Assembly (NCBI RefSeq): GCF_051014445.1
Contig: NW_027488366.1
Coordinates: 17,440,001 to 17,504,000, forward strand
Reading direction: 5' to 3'
Source of the DNA: Colletes latitarsis
Taxonomy: Eukaryota; Arthropoda; Insecta; Hymenoptera; Colletidae
Length of the DNA stretch: 64,000 bases
How positions within the stretch are numbered: position 1 is the first letter of the stretch; the number at the start of each line of letters is the position of its first letter. The notes under the pieces were generated by a model. It searched no databases. It was not told the DNA's origin and saw only the letters and a program-made list of their open reading frames with translations. Position numbers and translations under genes: made by a program. Of this stretch, positions 35,931 through 50,195 are shown piece after piece.

Positions 35931-38900
35931 CTAACATGCGTTATTCTGTACAATTTTTATCAAGACCAGGTTTAATTGAATGTTTCATTGTGGTACCTCA
36001 TTACTACGTGATCAAAACCAGAAAAAACCCAGGATCCGTTCAACAAGTATGTGAAGAATGCGAAAGTATGAGTCTGATCAGTGAAAATCTCAGGCCTTAC
36101 CTAGACCTAACTTGCGTTGTCCTCTAAAATACTGATGGAAACCAAGTTTCATTGACTGTTTCAGTGTGGTACTACATTACTACGTGATGCAATCCAGAAA
36201 ACGCCCAGGATCTAGCCATCAAGTATGAGAAATATGCGAAAGAATGAGCCTGATGAGAGCAAATCCCAGACCTATCCTAGAGCTAACATGCGTTATCCTC
36301 TAAAATATTGAGCGAAACCAGGTTTAATGGACTGTTTCAGTGTGGTACCACACTACTTCGTGATCCAAACCAGAAAAAACCCAGGATCTGTTCAACAAGT
36401 ATGTGAAAAACGCGAAAGTATGAGCCTGATGAGGGCAAATCCCAGACATATCCCAGACCTAACTTGCGTTGTCCTCTAAGATATTGATGGAAACCAGGTT
36501 TAATTGACAGTTTCAGTGTTGTACTTCGTTACTACGTGATGCAATCCAGAAAAAGCCCAGGATCTAGCCATCAAGTATGAGAAATATGCGAAAGAATGAG
36601 CCTGATGCGAGCAAATCCCAGACCTGACCTAGACCTAACATGAATTATTCTCTAAAATATTGATCGAAACAAGGTTTAATTGACTGTTTCAGTGTGGTCC
36701 CACATTACTACGTGATCCAAACCAGAAAAAACCCAGGATCCGTTCAACAAGTATGTGAAGAATGCGAAAGTATGAGTCTGATGGGTGAAAATCCCAGGCC
36801 TAACCTAGACCTAACATGCGTTATCCTCTAAAATATTGATCGAAACCTGGTTTAATCGACTGTTTCAGTGTGGTACCACATTACTATGTGATCCAAACCA
36901 GAAAATAACCCAGGATCTGTTCAAGGAGTATGTGAAGTGTGCGAAAGTATGAGTCTGATGCGGTCATATCCCAGACCTCTCCCAGACCTAACTTGCGTTA
37001 TCCTCTAAAATATTGATCGAAACCAGGTTTAATCGACTGTTTCAGTGTGGTACCACATTACTACGTGATCCAAACCAGAAAAAACCCAGGATCCGTTCAA
37101 CAAGTATGTGAAGAATGCGATAGTATGAGTCTGATGAGGTCACATCCCAGACCTAACCTAGACCTACCATGCGTTATCCTCTAAAATATTGATCCAAACC
37201 AGGTTTAATGGACTGTTTCAGCGTGGTACCACACTACTACGTGATCCAAACCAGAAAAAACCCAGGATCTGTTCAACAAGTGTGTGAAAAACGCGAAAGT
37301 ATGAGCCTGATGAGGGCAAATCCCAGACATATCCCAGACCTAACTTGCGTTGTCCTCTAAGATATTGATGGAAACCAGGTTTAATTGACTGTTTCGGTGT
37401 TGTACTTCATTACTACGTGATGCAATCCAGAAAAAGCCCAGGATCTAGCCATCAAGTATGAGAAATATGCGAAAGAATGAGCCTGATGAGAGCAAATACC
37501 GGACCTAACCTAGACCTTACATGCGCTATCCTCTAAAATATTGAGCGAAACCAGGTTTAATGGACTGTTTCAGTGTGGTACCACACTACTTCGTGATCCA
37601 AACCAGAAAAAACCCAAGATCAGTTCAACAAGTATGTGAAAAACGCTAAACTGTGAGCCTGATGAGGGCAAATCTTAGACCTAACCCAGACCTAAGATGC
37701 GTTATCCTCTAAAATATTTATCCAGACCAGGTTTCATTGAATGTTTCAGTGTGGTACCACTTTACTACGTGATCCAATCCAGAAATAGCCCCGGATCTAG
37801 CCATGAAGTATGAGAAATATGCGAAAGTAAGAGCCTGATGGGGGCAAATCCTAGACCTATCCCAGACCTAACTTGCGTTATCCTCTAAAATATTGATCGA
37901 AACCAGGTTTAATTGACTGTTTCAGCGTGGTCCCACATTACTACGTGATCCAAACCAGAAAAAACCCAGGATCCGTTCAACAAGTATGTGAAGAATGCGA
38001 AAGTATGAGTCTGATGAGGTCAAATCCCAGACCTATCCCAGACTTAACTTGCGTTATCCTCTAAAATATTGATCGAAACCAGGTTTAATCGACTGTTTCA
38101 GCGTGGTACCACATTACTACGTGATACAATCCAGAAAAAGCCCAGGATCTAGCCATCAAGTATGAGAAATATACGAAAGAATGAGCCTGATGAGAGCAAA
38201 TCCCAGACCTAACCTAGACCTAACATGAATTATTCTCTAAAATATTGATCAAAACCAGGTTTAATTGACTGTTTCAGTGTGGTACCACATTACTACGTGA
38301 TCCAATCCAGAAATAGCCCAGGATCTAGCCATGAAGTATGAGAAATATGCGAAAGTATGAGCCTGATGAGGGCAAATCCTAGACCTAACCCAGACCTAAC
38401 ATGCGTTATTCTGTAAAATTTTTATCAAGACCAGGTTTAATTGAATGTTTCATTGTGGTACCTCATTACTACGTGATCAAAACCAGAAAAAACCCAGGAT
38501 CCGTTCAACAAGTATGTGAAGAATGCGAAAGTATGAGTCTGTTCAGTGAAAATCTCAGGCCTTACCTAGACCTAACTTGCGTTGTCCTCTAAAATATTGA
38601 TGGAAACCAGGTTTCATTGACTGTTACAGTGTGATACTACATTACTACGTGATGCAATCCAGAAAACGCCCAGGATGTAGCCATCAAGTATGAGAAATAT
38701 GCGATAGAATGAGCCTGACGAGAGCAAATCCCAGACCTAACCTAGAGCTAACATGCGTTATCCTCTAAAATATTGAGCGAAACCAGGTTTAATGGACTGT
38801 TTCAGTGTGGTACCACACTACTTCGTGATCCAAACCAGAAAAAACCCAGGATCTGTTCAACAAGTATGTGAAAAACGCGAAAGTATGAGCCTGATGAGGG

Positions 38901-39820
38901 CAAATCCCAGACCTATCCCAGACCTAACTTGCGTTGTCCTCTAAGATATTGATGGAAACCGGGTTTAATTGACTGTTTCAGTGTTATACTTCATTACTAC
39001 GTGATGCAATCCAGAAAAAGCCCAGGAGCTAGCCTTCAAGTATGAGAAATATGCGAAAGAATGAGCCTGATGAGAGCATATCCCAGGCCTAACCTAGACC
39101 TAACATGAATTATTCTCTAAAATATTGATCGAAACCAGGTTTAATTGACTGTTTCAGTGTGGTCCCACATTACTACGTGATCCAAACCAGAAAAAACCCA
39201 GGATCCGTTCAACAAGTATGTGAAGAATGCGAAAGTATGAGTCTGATGAGGTCAAATCCCAGGCCTAACCTAGACCTAACATGCGTTATCCTCAAAAATA
39301 TTGATCGAAACCTGGTTTAATCGACTGTTTCAGTGTGGTACCACATTACTATGTGATCCAAACCAGAAAATAACCCAGGATCTGTTCAACGAGTATGCGA
39401 AGTGTGCGAAAGTATGAGTCTGATGAGGTCAAATCCCAGACCATTCCTAGACTTAACTTGCGTTATCCTCTAAAATATTGATCGAAACCAGGTTTAATCG
39501 ACTGTTTCAATGTGGTACCACATTACTACGTGATCCAAACCAGAAAGAACCCAGGATCTAGCCATCAAGTATGTGAAGAATGCGAAAGTATGAGTCTGAT
39601 GAGTGAAAATCCCAGGCCTAACCTAGACCTAACATGCGTTATCCTCTAAAATATTGATCCAAACAAGGTTTAATGGACTGTTTCAGCGTGGTACCACACT
39701 ACTACGTGATTCAAACCAGAAAAAACCCAGGATCTGTTCAACAAGTATGTGAAAAACGCGTAAGTATGAGCCTGATGAGCGCAAATCCCAGACATATCCC
39801 AGACCTAACTTGCGTTGTCC
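35931..39820 (+). repeat. Satellite block, source-like relative of 54.6-56.4 and 63.2-64 kb
   Basis: From 35,936 to about 37,700 the monomer order and rare variants match 54,595-56,357 at an offset near 18,660 bp. Shared rare variants include 'accaagtttcattg', 'ggtcatatcccagacctctc', 'acctaccatgcg' and 'accttacatgcgctatcc'. From 37,700 to 38,600 the match shifts to 49.14-50.04 kb (offset 11,443) and to 63.22-64 kb, including 'tagccccggatc' and 'gatgggggcaaatcc' in the latter. Bases 35.05-35.5 kb and 37.16-37.6 kb are also related to each other at an offset of 2,113 bp (12 monomers plus 1). Confidence 0.83.
36464..36991 (+). repeat. Recurring three-monomer cassette, example 2
   Basis: Monomers starting at 36,464, 36,640 and 36,816 repeat the order seen at 14,988-15,515. 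They are a B-type 'gttgtacttcg' copy, an 'atgaattattctc'/'gtggtccc' copy, and an 'aacctggtttaatcg'/'tactatgtgatcc'/'agaaaataaccc' copy. This cassette was later carried into the 54.6-56.4 kb block and its tandem copy at 61.5-63.2 kb. Confidence 0.8.
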
Positions 39821-42800
39821 TCTAAGATATTGATGGAAACCAGGTTTAATTGACTGTTTCAGTGTTGTACTTCGTTACTACGTGATGCAATCCAGAAAAA
39901 GCCCAGGATCTAGCCATCAAGTATGAGAAATATGCGAAAGAATGAGCCTGATGAGAGCAAATCCCAGACCTGACCTAGACCTAACATGAATTATTCTCTA
40001 AAATATTGATCGAAACCAGGTTTAATTGACTGTTTCAGTGTGGTCCCACATTACTACGTGATCCAAACCAGAAAAAACCCAGGATCCGTTCAACAAGTAT
40101 GTGAAGAATGCGAAAGTATGAGTGTGATGAGTGAAAATCCCAGGCCTAACCTAGACCTAACATGCGTTATCCTCAAAAATATTGATCGAAACCTGGTTTA
40201 ATCGTCTGTTTCAGTGTGGTACCGCATTACTATGTGATCCAAACAAGAAAAAACCCAGGATCCGTTCAACAGGTATGTGAAGACTGCGAAAGTATGAGTC
40301 TGATGAGTGAAAATCCCAGACCTAACCTAGACCTAACATGCGTTATCCTCTAAAATATTGACCCAAACCAGGTTTAATTGACTGTTTCAGTGTTGTACTT
40401 CATTACTACGTGATGCAATCCAGAAAAAGCCCAGGATCTAGCCATGAAGTATGAGAAATATGCGAAAGAATAAGCCTGATGAGGGCAAATCCCAGACCTA
40501 ACCCAGACCTAACATGCGTTGTCCTCTAAGATATTGATGGAAACCAGGTTTAATTGACTGTTTCAGTGTGGTACCACACTACTACGTGATCCAAACCAGA
40601 AAAACCCCAGGATCTGTTCAACAAGTATGTGAAAAACGCGAAAGTATGAGTCTGATGAGTGAAAATCCCAGGCCTAACCTAGACCTAACATGCGTTATCC
40701 TCAAAAATATTGATCGAAACCAGGTTTAATCGACTGTTTCAGAGTGGTACCACATTACTACGTGATCCAAACCAGAAAAAACCCAGGGTCCTTTCAACAG
40801 GTATGTGAAGACTGCGAAAGTATGAGTCTGATGAGTGAAAATCCCAGACCTAACCCAGACCTAACATGCGTGGTCCTCTAAGATATTGATGGAAACCAGG
40901 TTTAATTGACTGTTTCAGTGTTGTACTTCATTACTACGTGATGCAATCCAGAAAAAGCCCAGGATCTAGCCATGAAGTATGAGAAATATGCGAAAGTATG
41001 AGCCTGATGAGGGCAAATCCTAGACCTAACCCAGACCTAACATGCGTTAGCCTCTAAAATATTTATCAAGACCAGGTTTAATTGAATGTTTCAGTGTGGT
41101 ACCACATTACTGTGTGATGGAATCCAGGAAAAGCCCAGGATCTAGCCATCAAGTTTGAAAAATATGCGAAAGATTGAGCCTGATGAGGGCAAATCCCAGA
41201 CCTAACCTAGACCTAACATGAATCATTCTCTAAAATATTGATCGAAACCAGGTTTAATTGACTGTTTCAGTGTGGTCCCACATAACTACGTGATCCAAAC
41301 CAGAAAAAACCCAGGATCCGTTCAACAGGTATGTGAAGACTGCGAAAGTATGAGTCTGATGAGTGAAAATCCCAGACCTAACCTAGACCTAACATGCGTT
41401 GTCCTCTAAGATATTGATGGCAACCAGGTTTAATTGACTGTTTCAGTGTTGTACTTCATTACTACGTGATGCAATCCAGAAAAAGCCCAGGATCTAGCCA
41501 TGAAGTATGAGAAATATGCGAAAGTGTGAGCCTGATGAGGGCAAATCCTAGACCTAACCCAGACCTAACATGCGTTAGCCTCTAAAATATTTATCAAGAC
41601 CAGGTTTAATTGAATGTTTCAGTGTGGTACCACATTACTATGTGATGCAATCCAGAAAAAGCCCAGGATCTAGCCATCAAGTTTGAGAAATATGCGAAAG
41701 ATTGAGCCTGATGAGGGCAAATCCCAGACCTAACCTAGACCTAACATGAATTATTCTCTAAAATATTGATCGAAACCAGGTTTAATTGACTGTTTCAGTG
41801 TGGTCCCACATTACTACGTGATCCAAACCAGAAAAAACCCAGGATCCGTTCAACAAGTATGTGAAGAATGTGAAAGTATGAGTCTAATGAGTGAAAATCC
41901 CAGGCCTAACCTAGACCTAACATGCGTTATCCTCAAAAATATTGATCGAAACCTGGTTTAATCGACTGTTTCAGTGTGGTACTACATTACTATGTGATCC
42001 AAACCAGAAAAAACCCAGGATCTGTTCAACAAGTATGTGAAACACGCTAAACTGTGAGCCTGATGAGGGCATATCTTAGACCTAACCCAGACCTAAGATG
42101 CGTTAACCTCTAAAATATTTATCCAGACAAGGTTTCATTGAATGTTTCAGTGTGGTACCACTTTACTACGTGATCCAATCCAGAATTAGCCCAGGATCTA
42201 GCCATGAAGTATGAGAAATATGCGAAAGTAAGAGCCTGATGAGGGCAAATCCTAGACGTATCCCAGACCTAACTTGCGTTATCCTCTAAAATATTTATCA
42301 AGACCAGGTTTAATTGAATGTTTCAGTGTGGTACCAGATTACTACGTGATCCAAACTAGAAAAAACCCAGGATCCGTTCAACAAGTATGTGAAGAATGCG
42401 AAAGTATGAGTCTGATCAGTGAAAATCTCAGGCCTTACCTAGACCTAACTTGCGTTGTCCTCTAAAATATTGATGGAAACCAGGTTTTATTGACTGTTTC
42501 AGTGTGGTACTACATTACTACGTGATGCAATCCAGAAAAAGCCCAGGATCTAGCCATGAAGTATGAGAAATATGCGAAAGTAAGAGCCTGATGAGGGCAA
42601 ATCCTAGACCTATCCCAGACCTAACTTGCGTTATCCTCTAAAATATTTATCAAGAGCAGGTTTAATTGAATGTTTCAGTGTGGTACCACACTACTTCGTG
42701 ATCCAAACCAGTAAAAACCCAGGATCTGTTCAAGAAGTATGTGAAAAACGCTGAACTGTGTGCCTGATGAGGGCAAATCTTAGACCTAATCCAGACCTAA

Positions 42801-43340
42801 GATGCGTTAACCTCTAAAATATTTATCCAGACCAGGTTTAATTGAATGTTTCAGTGTGGTACCACGTTACTACGTGATCGAAACTAGAAAAAACCCAGGA
42901 TCCGTTCAACAAGTATGTGAAGAATGCAATAGTATGAGTCTGATGAGTGAAAATCCCAGGCCTAACCTAGACCTAACATGCGTTATCCTCTAAAATATTG
43001 ATCGAAACCTGGTTTAATCGACTGTTTCAGTGTGGTACCACATTACTATGTGATCCAAACCAGAAAATAACCCAGGATCTGTTCAAGGAGTATGTGAAGT
43101 GTGCGAAGGTATGAGTCTGATGAGGTCAAATCCCAGACCTATCCCAGACCTAACTTGCGTTATCCTCTAAAATATTGTTCGAAACCAGGTTTAATCGACT
43201 GTTTCAGTGTGGTACCACATTACTACGTGATCCAAACCAGAAAAAACCCGGGATCCGTTCAACAAGTATGTGAAGAATGCGAAAGTATGAGTCTGATGGG
43301 TGAAAATCCCGGTCCTAACCCAGACCTAACATGCGTGGTC
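39820..43340 (+). repeat. Tandem block duplication II, copy 1 (20 monomers)
   Basis: The order of monomers here repeats immediately downstream, first at an offset of 3,521 bp (20 x 176 + 1) and later at 3,345 bp (19 x 176 + 1). Shared rare variants include 'taatcgtctgtttcag' with 'taccgcattactatg', 'aacaggtatgtgaagactg', 'gcgttagcctctaaaat', 'gaaagattgagcctg' and the 'accagattactacg' monomer at 42,274. Substitutions between the copies are noticeably more frequent than in block duplications I and III. Confidence 0.87.
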
Positions 43341-46300
43341 CTCTAAGATATTGATGGAAACCAGGTTTAATTGACTGTTTCAGTGTTGTACTTCATTACT
43401 ACGTGATGCAATCCAGAAAAAGCCCAGGAGCTAGCCATCAAGTATGAGAAATATGCGAAAGAATGAGCCTGATGAGAGCAAATCCCAGACCTGACCTAGA
43501 CCTGACATGAATTATTCTCTAAAATATTGATCGAAACCAGGTTTAATTGACTGTTTCAGTGTGGTCCCACATTACTACGTGATCCAAACCAGAAAAAACC
43601 CAGGATCCGTTCAACAAGTATGTGAAGAATGCGAAAGTATGAGTCTGATGAGGTCAAATCCCAGGCCTAACCTAGACCTAACATGCGTAATCCTCAAAAA
43701 TATTCATCGAAACCTGGTTTAATCGTCTGTTTCAGTGTGGTACCGCATTACTATGTGATCCAAACCAGAAAAAACCCAGGATCCGTTCAACAGGTATGTG
43801 AAGACTGCGAAAGTATGAGTCTGATGAGTGAAAATCCCAGACCTAACCTAGACCTAACATGCGTTATCCTCTAAAATATTGATCCAAACCAGGTTTAATT
43901 GACTGTTTCAGTGTTGTACTTCATTACTACGTGATGCAATCCAGAAAAAGCCCAGGATCTAGCCATGAAGTATGAGAAATATGCGAAAGAATAAGCCTGA
44001 TGAGGGCAAATCCCAGACCTAACCCAGACCTAACATGCGTTGTCCTCTAAGATATTGATGGAAACCATGTTTAATTGACTGTTTCAGTGTGGTACCACAC
44101 TACTACGTGATCCAAACCAGAAAAACACCAGGATCTGTTCAACAAGTATGAGAAATATGCGAAAGAATGAGCCTGATGAGAGCAAATCCCAGACCTAACC
44201 TAGACCTAACATGCGTTGTCCTCTAAGATATTGATGGAAACCAGGTTTAATTGACTGTTTCAGTGTTGTACTTCATTACTACGTGATGCAATCCAGAAAA
44301 AGCCCAGGATCTAGCCATGAAGTTTGAGAAATATGCGAAAGTATGAGCCTGATGAGGGCAAATCCTAGACCTAACACAGACCTAACATGCGTTAGCCTCT
44401 AAAATATTTATCAAGACCAGGTTTAATTGAATGTTTCAGTGTGGTACCACATTACTATGTGATGCAATCCAGAAAAAGCCCAGGATCTAGCCATCAAGTT
44501 TGAGAAATATGCGAAAGATTGAGCCTGATGAGGGCAAATCCCAAACCTTACGTAGACCTAACATGAATTATTCTCTAAAATATTGATCGAAACCAGGTTT
44601 AATTGACTGTTTCAGTGTGGTCCCACATTACTACGTGATCCAAACCAGAAAAAACCCTGGATCCGTTCAACAGGTATGTGAAGAATGCGAAAGTATGAGT
44701 CTGATGAGTGAAAATCCCAGACCTAACCTAGACCTAACATGCGTTGTCCTCTAAGATATTGATGGAAACCAGGTTTAATTGACTGTTTCAGTGTTGTACT
44801 TCATTACTACGTGATGCAATCCAGAAAAAGCCCAGGATCTAGCCATGAAGTATGAGAAATATGCGAAAGTATGAGCCTGATGAGGGCAAATCCTAGACCT
44901 AACCCAGACCTAACATGCGTTAGCCTCTAAAATATTTATCAAGTCCAGGTTTAATTGAATGTTTCAGTGTGGTACCACATTACTATGTGATGCAATCCAG
45001 AAAAAGCCCAGGATCTAGCCATCAAGTTTGAGAAATATGCGAAAGATTGAGCCTGATGAGGGCAAATCCCAGACCTAACCTAGACCTAACATGAATTATT
45101 CTCTAAAATATTGATCGAAACCAGGTTTAATTGACTGTTTCAGTGTGGTCCCACATTACTACGTGATCCAAACCAGAAAAAACCCAGGATCCGTTCAACA
45201 AGTATGTGAAGAATGCGAAAGTATGAGTCTGATGAGTGAAAATCCCAGGCCTAACCTAGACCTAACATGCGTTATCCTCAAAAATATTGATCGAAACCTG
45301 GTTTAATCGACTGTTTCAGTGTGGTACCACATTACTATGTGATCCAAACCAGAAAAAACCCAGGATCTGTTCAACAAGTATGTGAAAAACGCTAAACTGT
45401 GAGCCTGATGAGGGCATATCATAGACCTAACCCAGACCTAAGATGCGTTAACCTCTAAAATATTTATCCAGACCAGGTTTCATTGAATGTTTCAGTGTGG
45501 TACCACTTTACTACGTGATCCAATCCAGAATTAGCCCAGGATCTAGCCATGAAGTATGAGAAATATGCGAAAGTAGGAGCCTGATGAGGGCAAATCCTAG
45601 ACCTATCCCAGACCTAACTTGCGTTATCCTCTAAAATATTTATCAAGACCAGGTTTAATTGAATGTTTCAGTGTGGTACCAGATTACTACGTGATCCAAA
45701 CTAGAAAAAACCCAGGATCCGTTCAACAAGTATGTGAAGAATGCGAAAGTATGAGTCTGATCAGTGAAAATCGCAGGCCTTACCTAGACCTAACTTGCGT
45801 TGTCCTCTAAAATATTGATGGAAACCAGGTTTCATTGACTGTTTCAGTGTGGTACTACATTACTACGTGATGCAATCCAGAAAAAGCCCAGGATCTAGCC
45901 ATGAAGTATGCGAAATATGCGAAAGTAAGTGCCTGATGAGGGCAAATCCTAGACCTATCCCAGACCTAACTTGTGTTATCCTCTAAAATATTTATCAAGA
46001 CCAGGTTTAATTGAATGTTTCAGTGTGGTACCACACTACTTCGTGATCCAAACCAGAAAAAACCCAGGATCTGTTCAAGAAGTATGTGAAAAACGCTAAA
46101 CTGTGTGCCTGATCAGGGCAAATCTTAGACCTAACCCAGACCTAAGATGCGTTTACCTCTAAAATATTTATCCAGACCAGGTTTAATTGAATGTTTCAGT
46201 GTGGTACCACGTTACTACGTGATCCAAACTAGAAAAAACCCAGGATCCGTTCAACAAGTATGTGAAGAATGCAGTAGTATGAGTCTGATGAGTGAAAATC

Positions 46301-46555
46301 CCAGGCCTAACCTAGACCTAACATGTGTTATCCTCTAAAATATTAATCGAAACCTGGTTTAATCGACTGTTTCAGTGTGGTACCACATTTCTATGTGATC
46401 CAAACCAGAAAATATCCAAGGATCTGTTCAAGGAGTATGTGAAGTGTGCGAAAGTATGAGTCTGATGAGGTCAAATCCCAGACCAATCCCAGACCTAACT
46501 TGCGTTATCCTCTAAAGTATTGTTCGAAACCAGGTTTAATCGACTGTTTCAGTGT
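43341..46555 (+). repeat. Tandem block duplication II, copy 2 (19 monomers)
   Basis: This is the second copy of the 39.8-43.3 kb block. It is one monomer shorter: near 44,140 'caacaagtatgagaaatatg' joins an A-type left half to a B-type right half, a hybrid monomer consistent with unequal exchange. Similarity to copy 1 ends near 46,555, where the sequence changes to match 32.48 kb onward ('aatccagaaataggccagg'). Confidence 0.86.
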
Positions 46556-49493
46556 GGTACCACATTACTACGTGATCCAATCCAGAAATAGGCCAGGATC
46601 TAGCCATGAAGTATGAGAAATATGCGAAAGAATGAATCTGATGAGAGCAAATCCCAGACCTAACCTAGACCTAACATGAATTATTCTCTAAAATATTGAT
46701 CGAAACCAGGTTTAATTGACTGTTTCAGTGTTGTACTACATTACTACGTGATGCAATCCAGAAAAAGCCCAGGATCTAGCCATGAAGTATGAGAAATATG
46801 CGAAAGTATGGGCCTGATGAGGGCAAATCCTAGATCTAACCCAGACCTAACATGTGTTATTCTGTACAATTTTTATCAAGACCAGGTTTAATTGAATGTT
46901 TCATTGTGGTACCTCATTACTACGTGATCAAAACCAGAAAAAACCCAGGATCCGTTCAACAAGTATGTGAAGAATGCGAAAGTATGAGTCTGATCAGTGA
47001 AAATCTCAGGCCTAACCTAGACCTAACATGCGTTATCCTCTAAAATATTGATCGAAACCTGGTTTAATCGACTGTTTCAGTGTGGTACCACATTACTATG
47101 TGATCCAAACCAGAAAATAACCCAGGATCCGTTCAACAAGTATGTTAAAACTGCGACAGTATGACCCTGATGAGGGCAAATCCCAGGCCTAACCTAGACC
47201 TAACATGCGTTGTCCTCTAGAATATTGATGGAAACCAGGTTTAATTGACTGTTTCAGTGTTGCACTTCATTACTACGTGATGCAATCCAGAAAAAGCCCA
47301 GGATCTAGCCATCAAGTATGAGAAATATGCGAAAGGATGAACCTGATGAGAGCAAATCCCAGACCTAACCCAAACCTAACATGCGTTATCCTCTAAAATA
47401 TTTATCATGACCAGGTTTAATTGAATGTTTCAGTGTGGTACCACATTACTACGTGAACCAAACCAGAAAAAACCCAGGATCCGTTCAACAAGTATGTTAA
47501 AACTGCGACAGTATGACCCTGATGAGGGCAAATCTCAGGCCTAACCTAGACCTAACATGCGTTGTCCTCTAGAATATTGATGGAAACCAGGTTTAATTGA
47601 CTGTTTCAGTGTTGCACTTCATTACTACGTGATGCAATCCAGAAAAAGCCCAGGATCTAGCCATCAAGTATGAGAAATATGCGAAAGAATGAACCTGATG
47701 AGAGCAAATCCTAGACCTAACCTAGACCTAACATGAATTATTCTCTAAAATATTGATCGAAACCAGGTTTAATTGACTGTTTCAGTGTTGTACTACATTA
47801 CTACGTGATGCAATCCAGAAAAAGCCCAGGATTTAGCCATCAAGTATGAGAAATATGCGAAAGAATGAGCCTGATGGGAGCAAATCCCTGACCTAACCTA
47901 GACCTAACATGAATTATTCTCTAAAATATTGATCGAAACCAGGTTTAATTGACTGTTTCAGTGTTGTACTACATTACTACGTGATGCAATCCAGAAAAAG
48001 CCCAGGATTTAGCCATCAAGTATGAGAAATATGCGAAAGAATGAGCCTGATGGGAGCAAATCCCAGACCTAACCTAGACCTAACATGAATTATTCTCTAA
48101 AATATTGATCGAAACCAGGTTTAGTCGACTGTTTCAGTGTGGTCCCACATTACTACGTGATCCAAACCAGAAAAAACCCGGGATCCGTTCAACAAGTATA
48201 TGAAGAATGCGAAAGTATGAGTCTGATGAGGTCAAATCCCAGACCTATCCCAGACTTAACTTGCGTTATCCTCTAAAATATTGATCGAAACCAGGTTTAA
48301 TCGACTGTTTCAGCGTGGTACCACATTACTACGTGATACAATCCAGAAACAGCCCAGGATCTAGCCATGAAGTATGAGAAATATGCGTAAGAATGAGCCT
48401 GAGAGAGCAAATCCCGGACCTATCCTAGACCTAACATGAATTATTCTCTAAAATATTGATCGAAAACAGGTATACTTGACTGTTTCAGTGTGGCCCCACA
48501 TTACTACGTGATCCAAACCAGAAGAAACCCAGGATCCGTTCAACAAGTATGTGAAGAATGCGATAGTATGAGTCTGATGAGCGAAAATCCCAGACCTAAC
48601 CTAGACCAAACATGCGTTATCCTCTAAAATATTGATCCAAACCAGGTTTAATGGACTGTTTCAGCGTGGTACCACACTACTACGTGATCCAAACCAGAAA
48701 AAACCCAGGATCTGTTCAACAAGTGTGTGAAAAACGCGAAAGTATGAGCCTGATGAGGGCAAATCCCAGACATATCCCAGATCTAACTTGCGTTGTCCTC
48801 TAAGATATTGATGGAAACCAGGTTTAATTGACTGTTTCGGTGTTGTACTTCATTACTACGTGATGCAATCCAGAAAAAGCCCAGGATCTAGCCATCAAGT
48901 ATGAGAAATATGCGAAAGAATGAGCCTGATGAGAGCAAATACCGGACCTAACCTAGACCTTACATGCGCTATCCTCTAAAATATTGAGCGAAACCAGGTT
49001 TAATGGACTGTTTCAGTGTGTTACCACACTACTTCGTGATCCAAACCAGAAAAAACCCAAGATCAGTTCAACAAGTATGTGAAAAACGCTAAACTGTGAG
49101 CCTGATGAGGGCAAATCTTAGACCTAACCCAGACCTAAGATGCGTTATCCTCTAAAATATTTATCCAGACCAGGTTTCATTGAATGTTTCAGTGTGGTAC
49201 CTCTTTATTACGTGATCCAATCCAGAAATAGCCCAGGATCTAGCCATGAAGTATGAGAAATACGCGAAAGTAAGAGCCTGATGAGGGCAAATCCTAGACC
49301 TATCCCAGACCTAACTTGCGTTATCCTCTAAAATATTGATCGAAACCAGATTTAATTGACTGTCTCAGCGTGGTCCCACATTACTACGTGATCCAAACCA
49401 GAAAAAACCCAAGATCCGTTCAACAAGTATGTGAAGAATGCGAAAGTATGAGTCTGATGAGGTCAAATCCCAGACCTATCCCAGACTTAACTT
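46556..49493 (+). repeat. Rearranged copy of sequence from 32.5-38.1 kb
   Basis: This block follows 32,471 onward at an offset of 14,085 bp, including the 'ctgtacaatttttatc' monomer (46,852) and the doubled D-tail/B-type dimer. It has lost four C-rich monomers present at 33.84-34.5 kb and gained one 'ccaggatttagcc' monomer at about 47.9-48.07 kb. A one-base loss in 'gcctgagagagc' (about 48,395) brings the offset to 13,556. After about 48,957 the best match becomes 37.5 kb onward (offset 11,443). Confidence 0.82.
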
Positions 49494-50195
49494 GCGTTAT
49501 CCTCTAAAATATTGATCGAAACCAGGTTTAATCGACTGTTTCAGCGTGGTACCACATTACTACGTGATACAATCCAGAAAAAGCCCAGGATCTAGCCATC
49601 AAGTATGAGAAATATACGAAGGAATGAGCCTGATGAGAGCAAATCCCAGACCTAACCTAGACCTAACATGAATTATTCTCTAAAATATTGATCAAAACCA
49701 GGTTTAATTGACTGTTTCAGTGTGGTACCACATTACTACGTGATCCAATCCAGAAATAGCCCAGGATCTAGCCATGAAGTATGAGAAATATGCGAAAGTA
49801 TGAGCCTGATGAGGGCAAATCCTAGACCTAACCCAGACCTAACATGCGTTATTCTGTAAAATTTTTATCAAGACCAGGTTTAATTGAATGTTTCATTGTG
49901 GTACCTCATTACTACGTGATCAAAACCAGAAAAAACCCAGGATCCGTTCAACAAGTATGTGAAGAATGCGAAAGTATGAGTCTGTTCAGTGAAAATCTCA
50001 GGCCTTACCTAGACCTAACTTGCGTTGTCCTCTAAAATATTGATGGAAACCAGGTTTCATTGACTGTTTCAGTGTGATACTACATTACTACGTGATGCAA
50101 TCCAGAAAACGCCCAGGATCTAGCCATCAAGTATGAGAAATATGCGAAAGAATGAGCCTGATGAGAGCAAATCCCAGACCTAACCTACAGCTAAC

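Noticed and set aside
43101..43346. 81-aa open frame
   Set aside because: It is the same frame entered one monomer earlier through an upstream ATG and a chance lack of stops. It is still entirely satellite.
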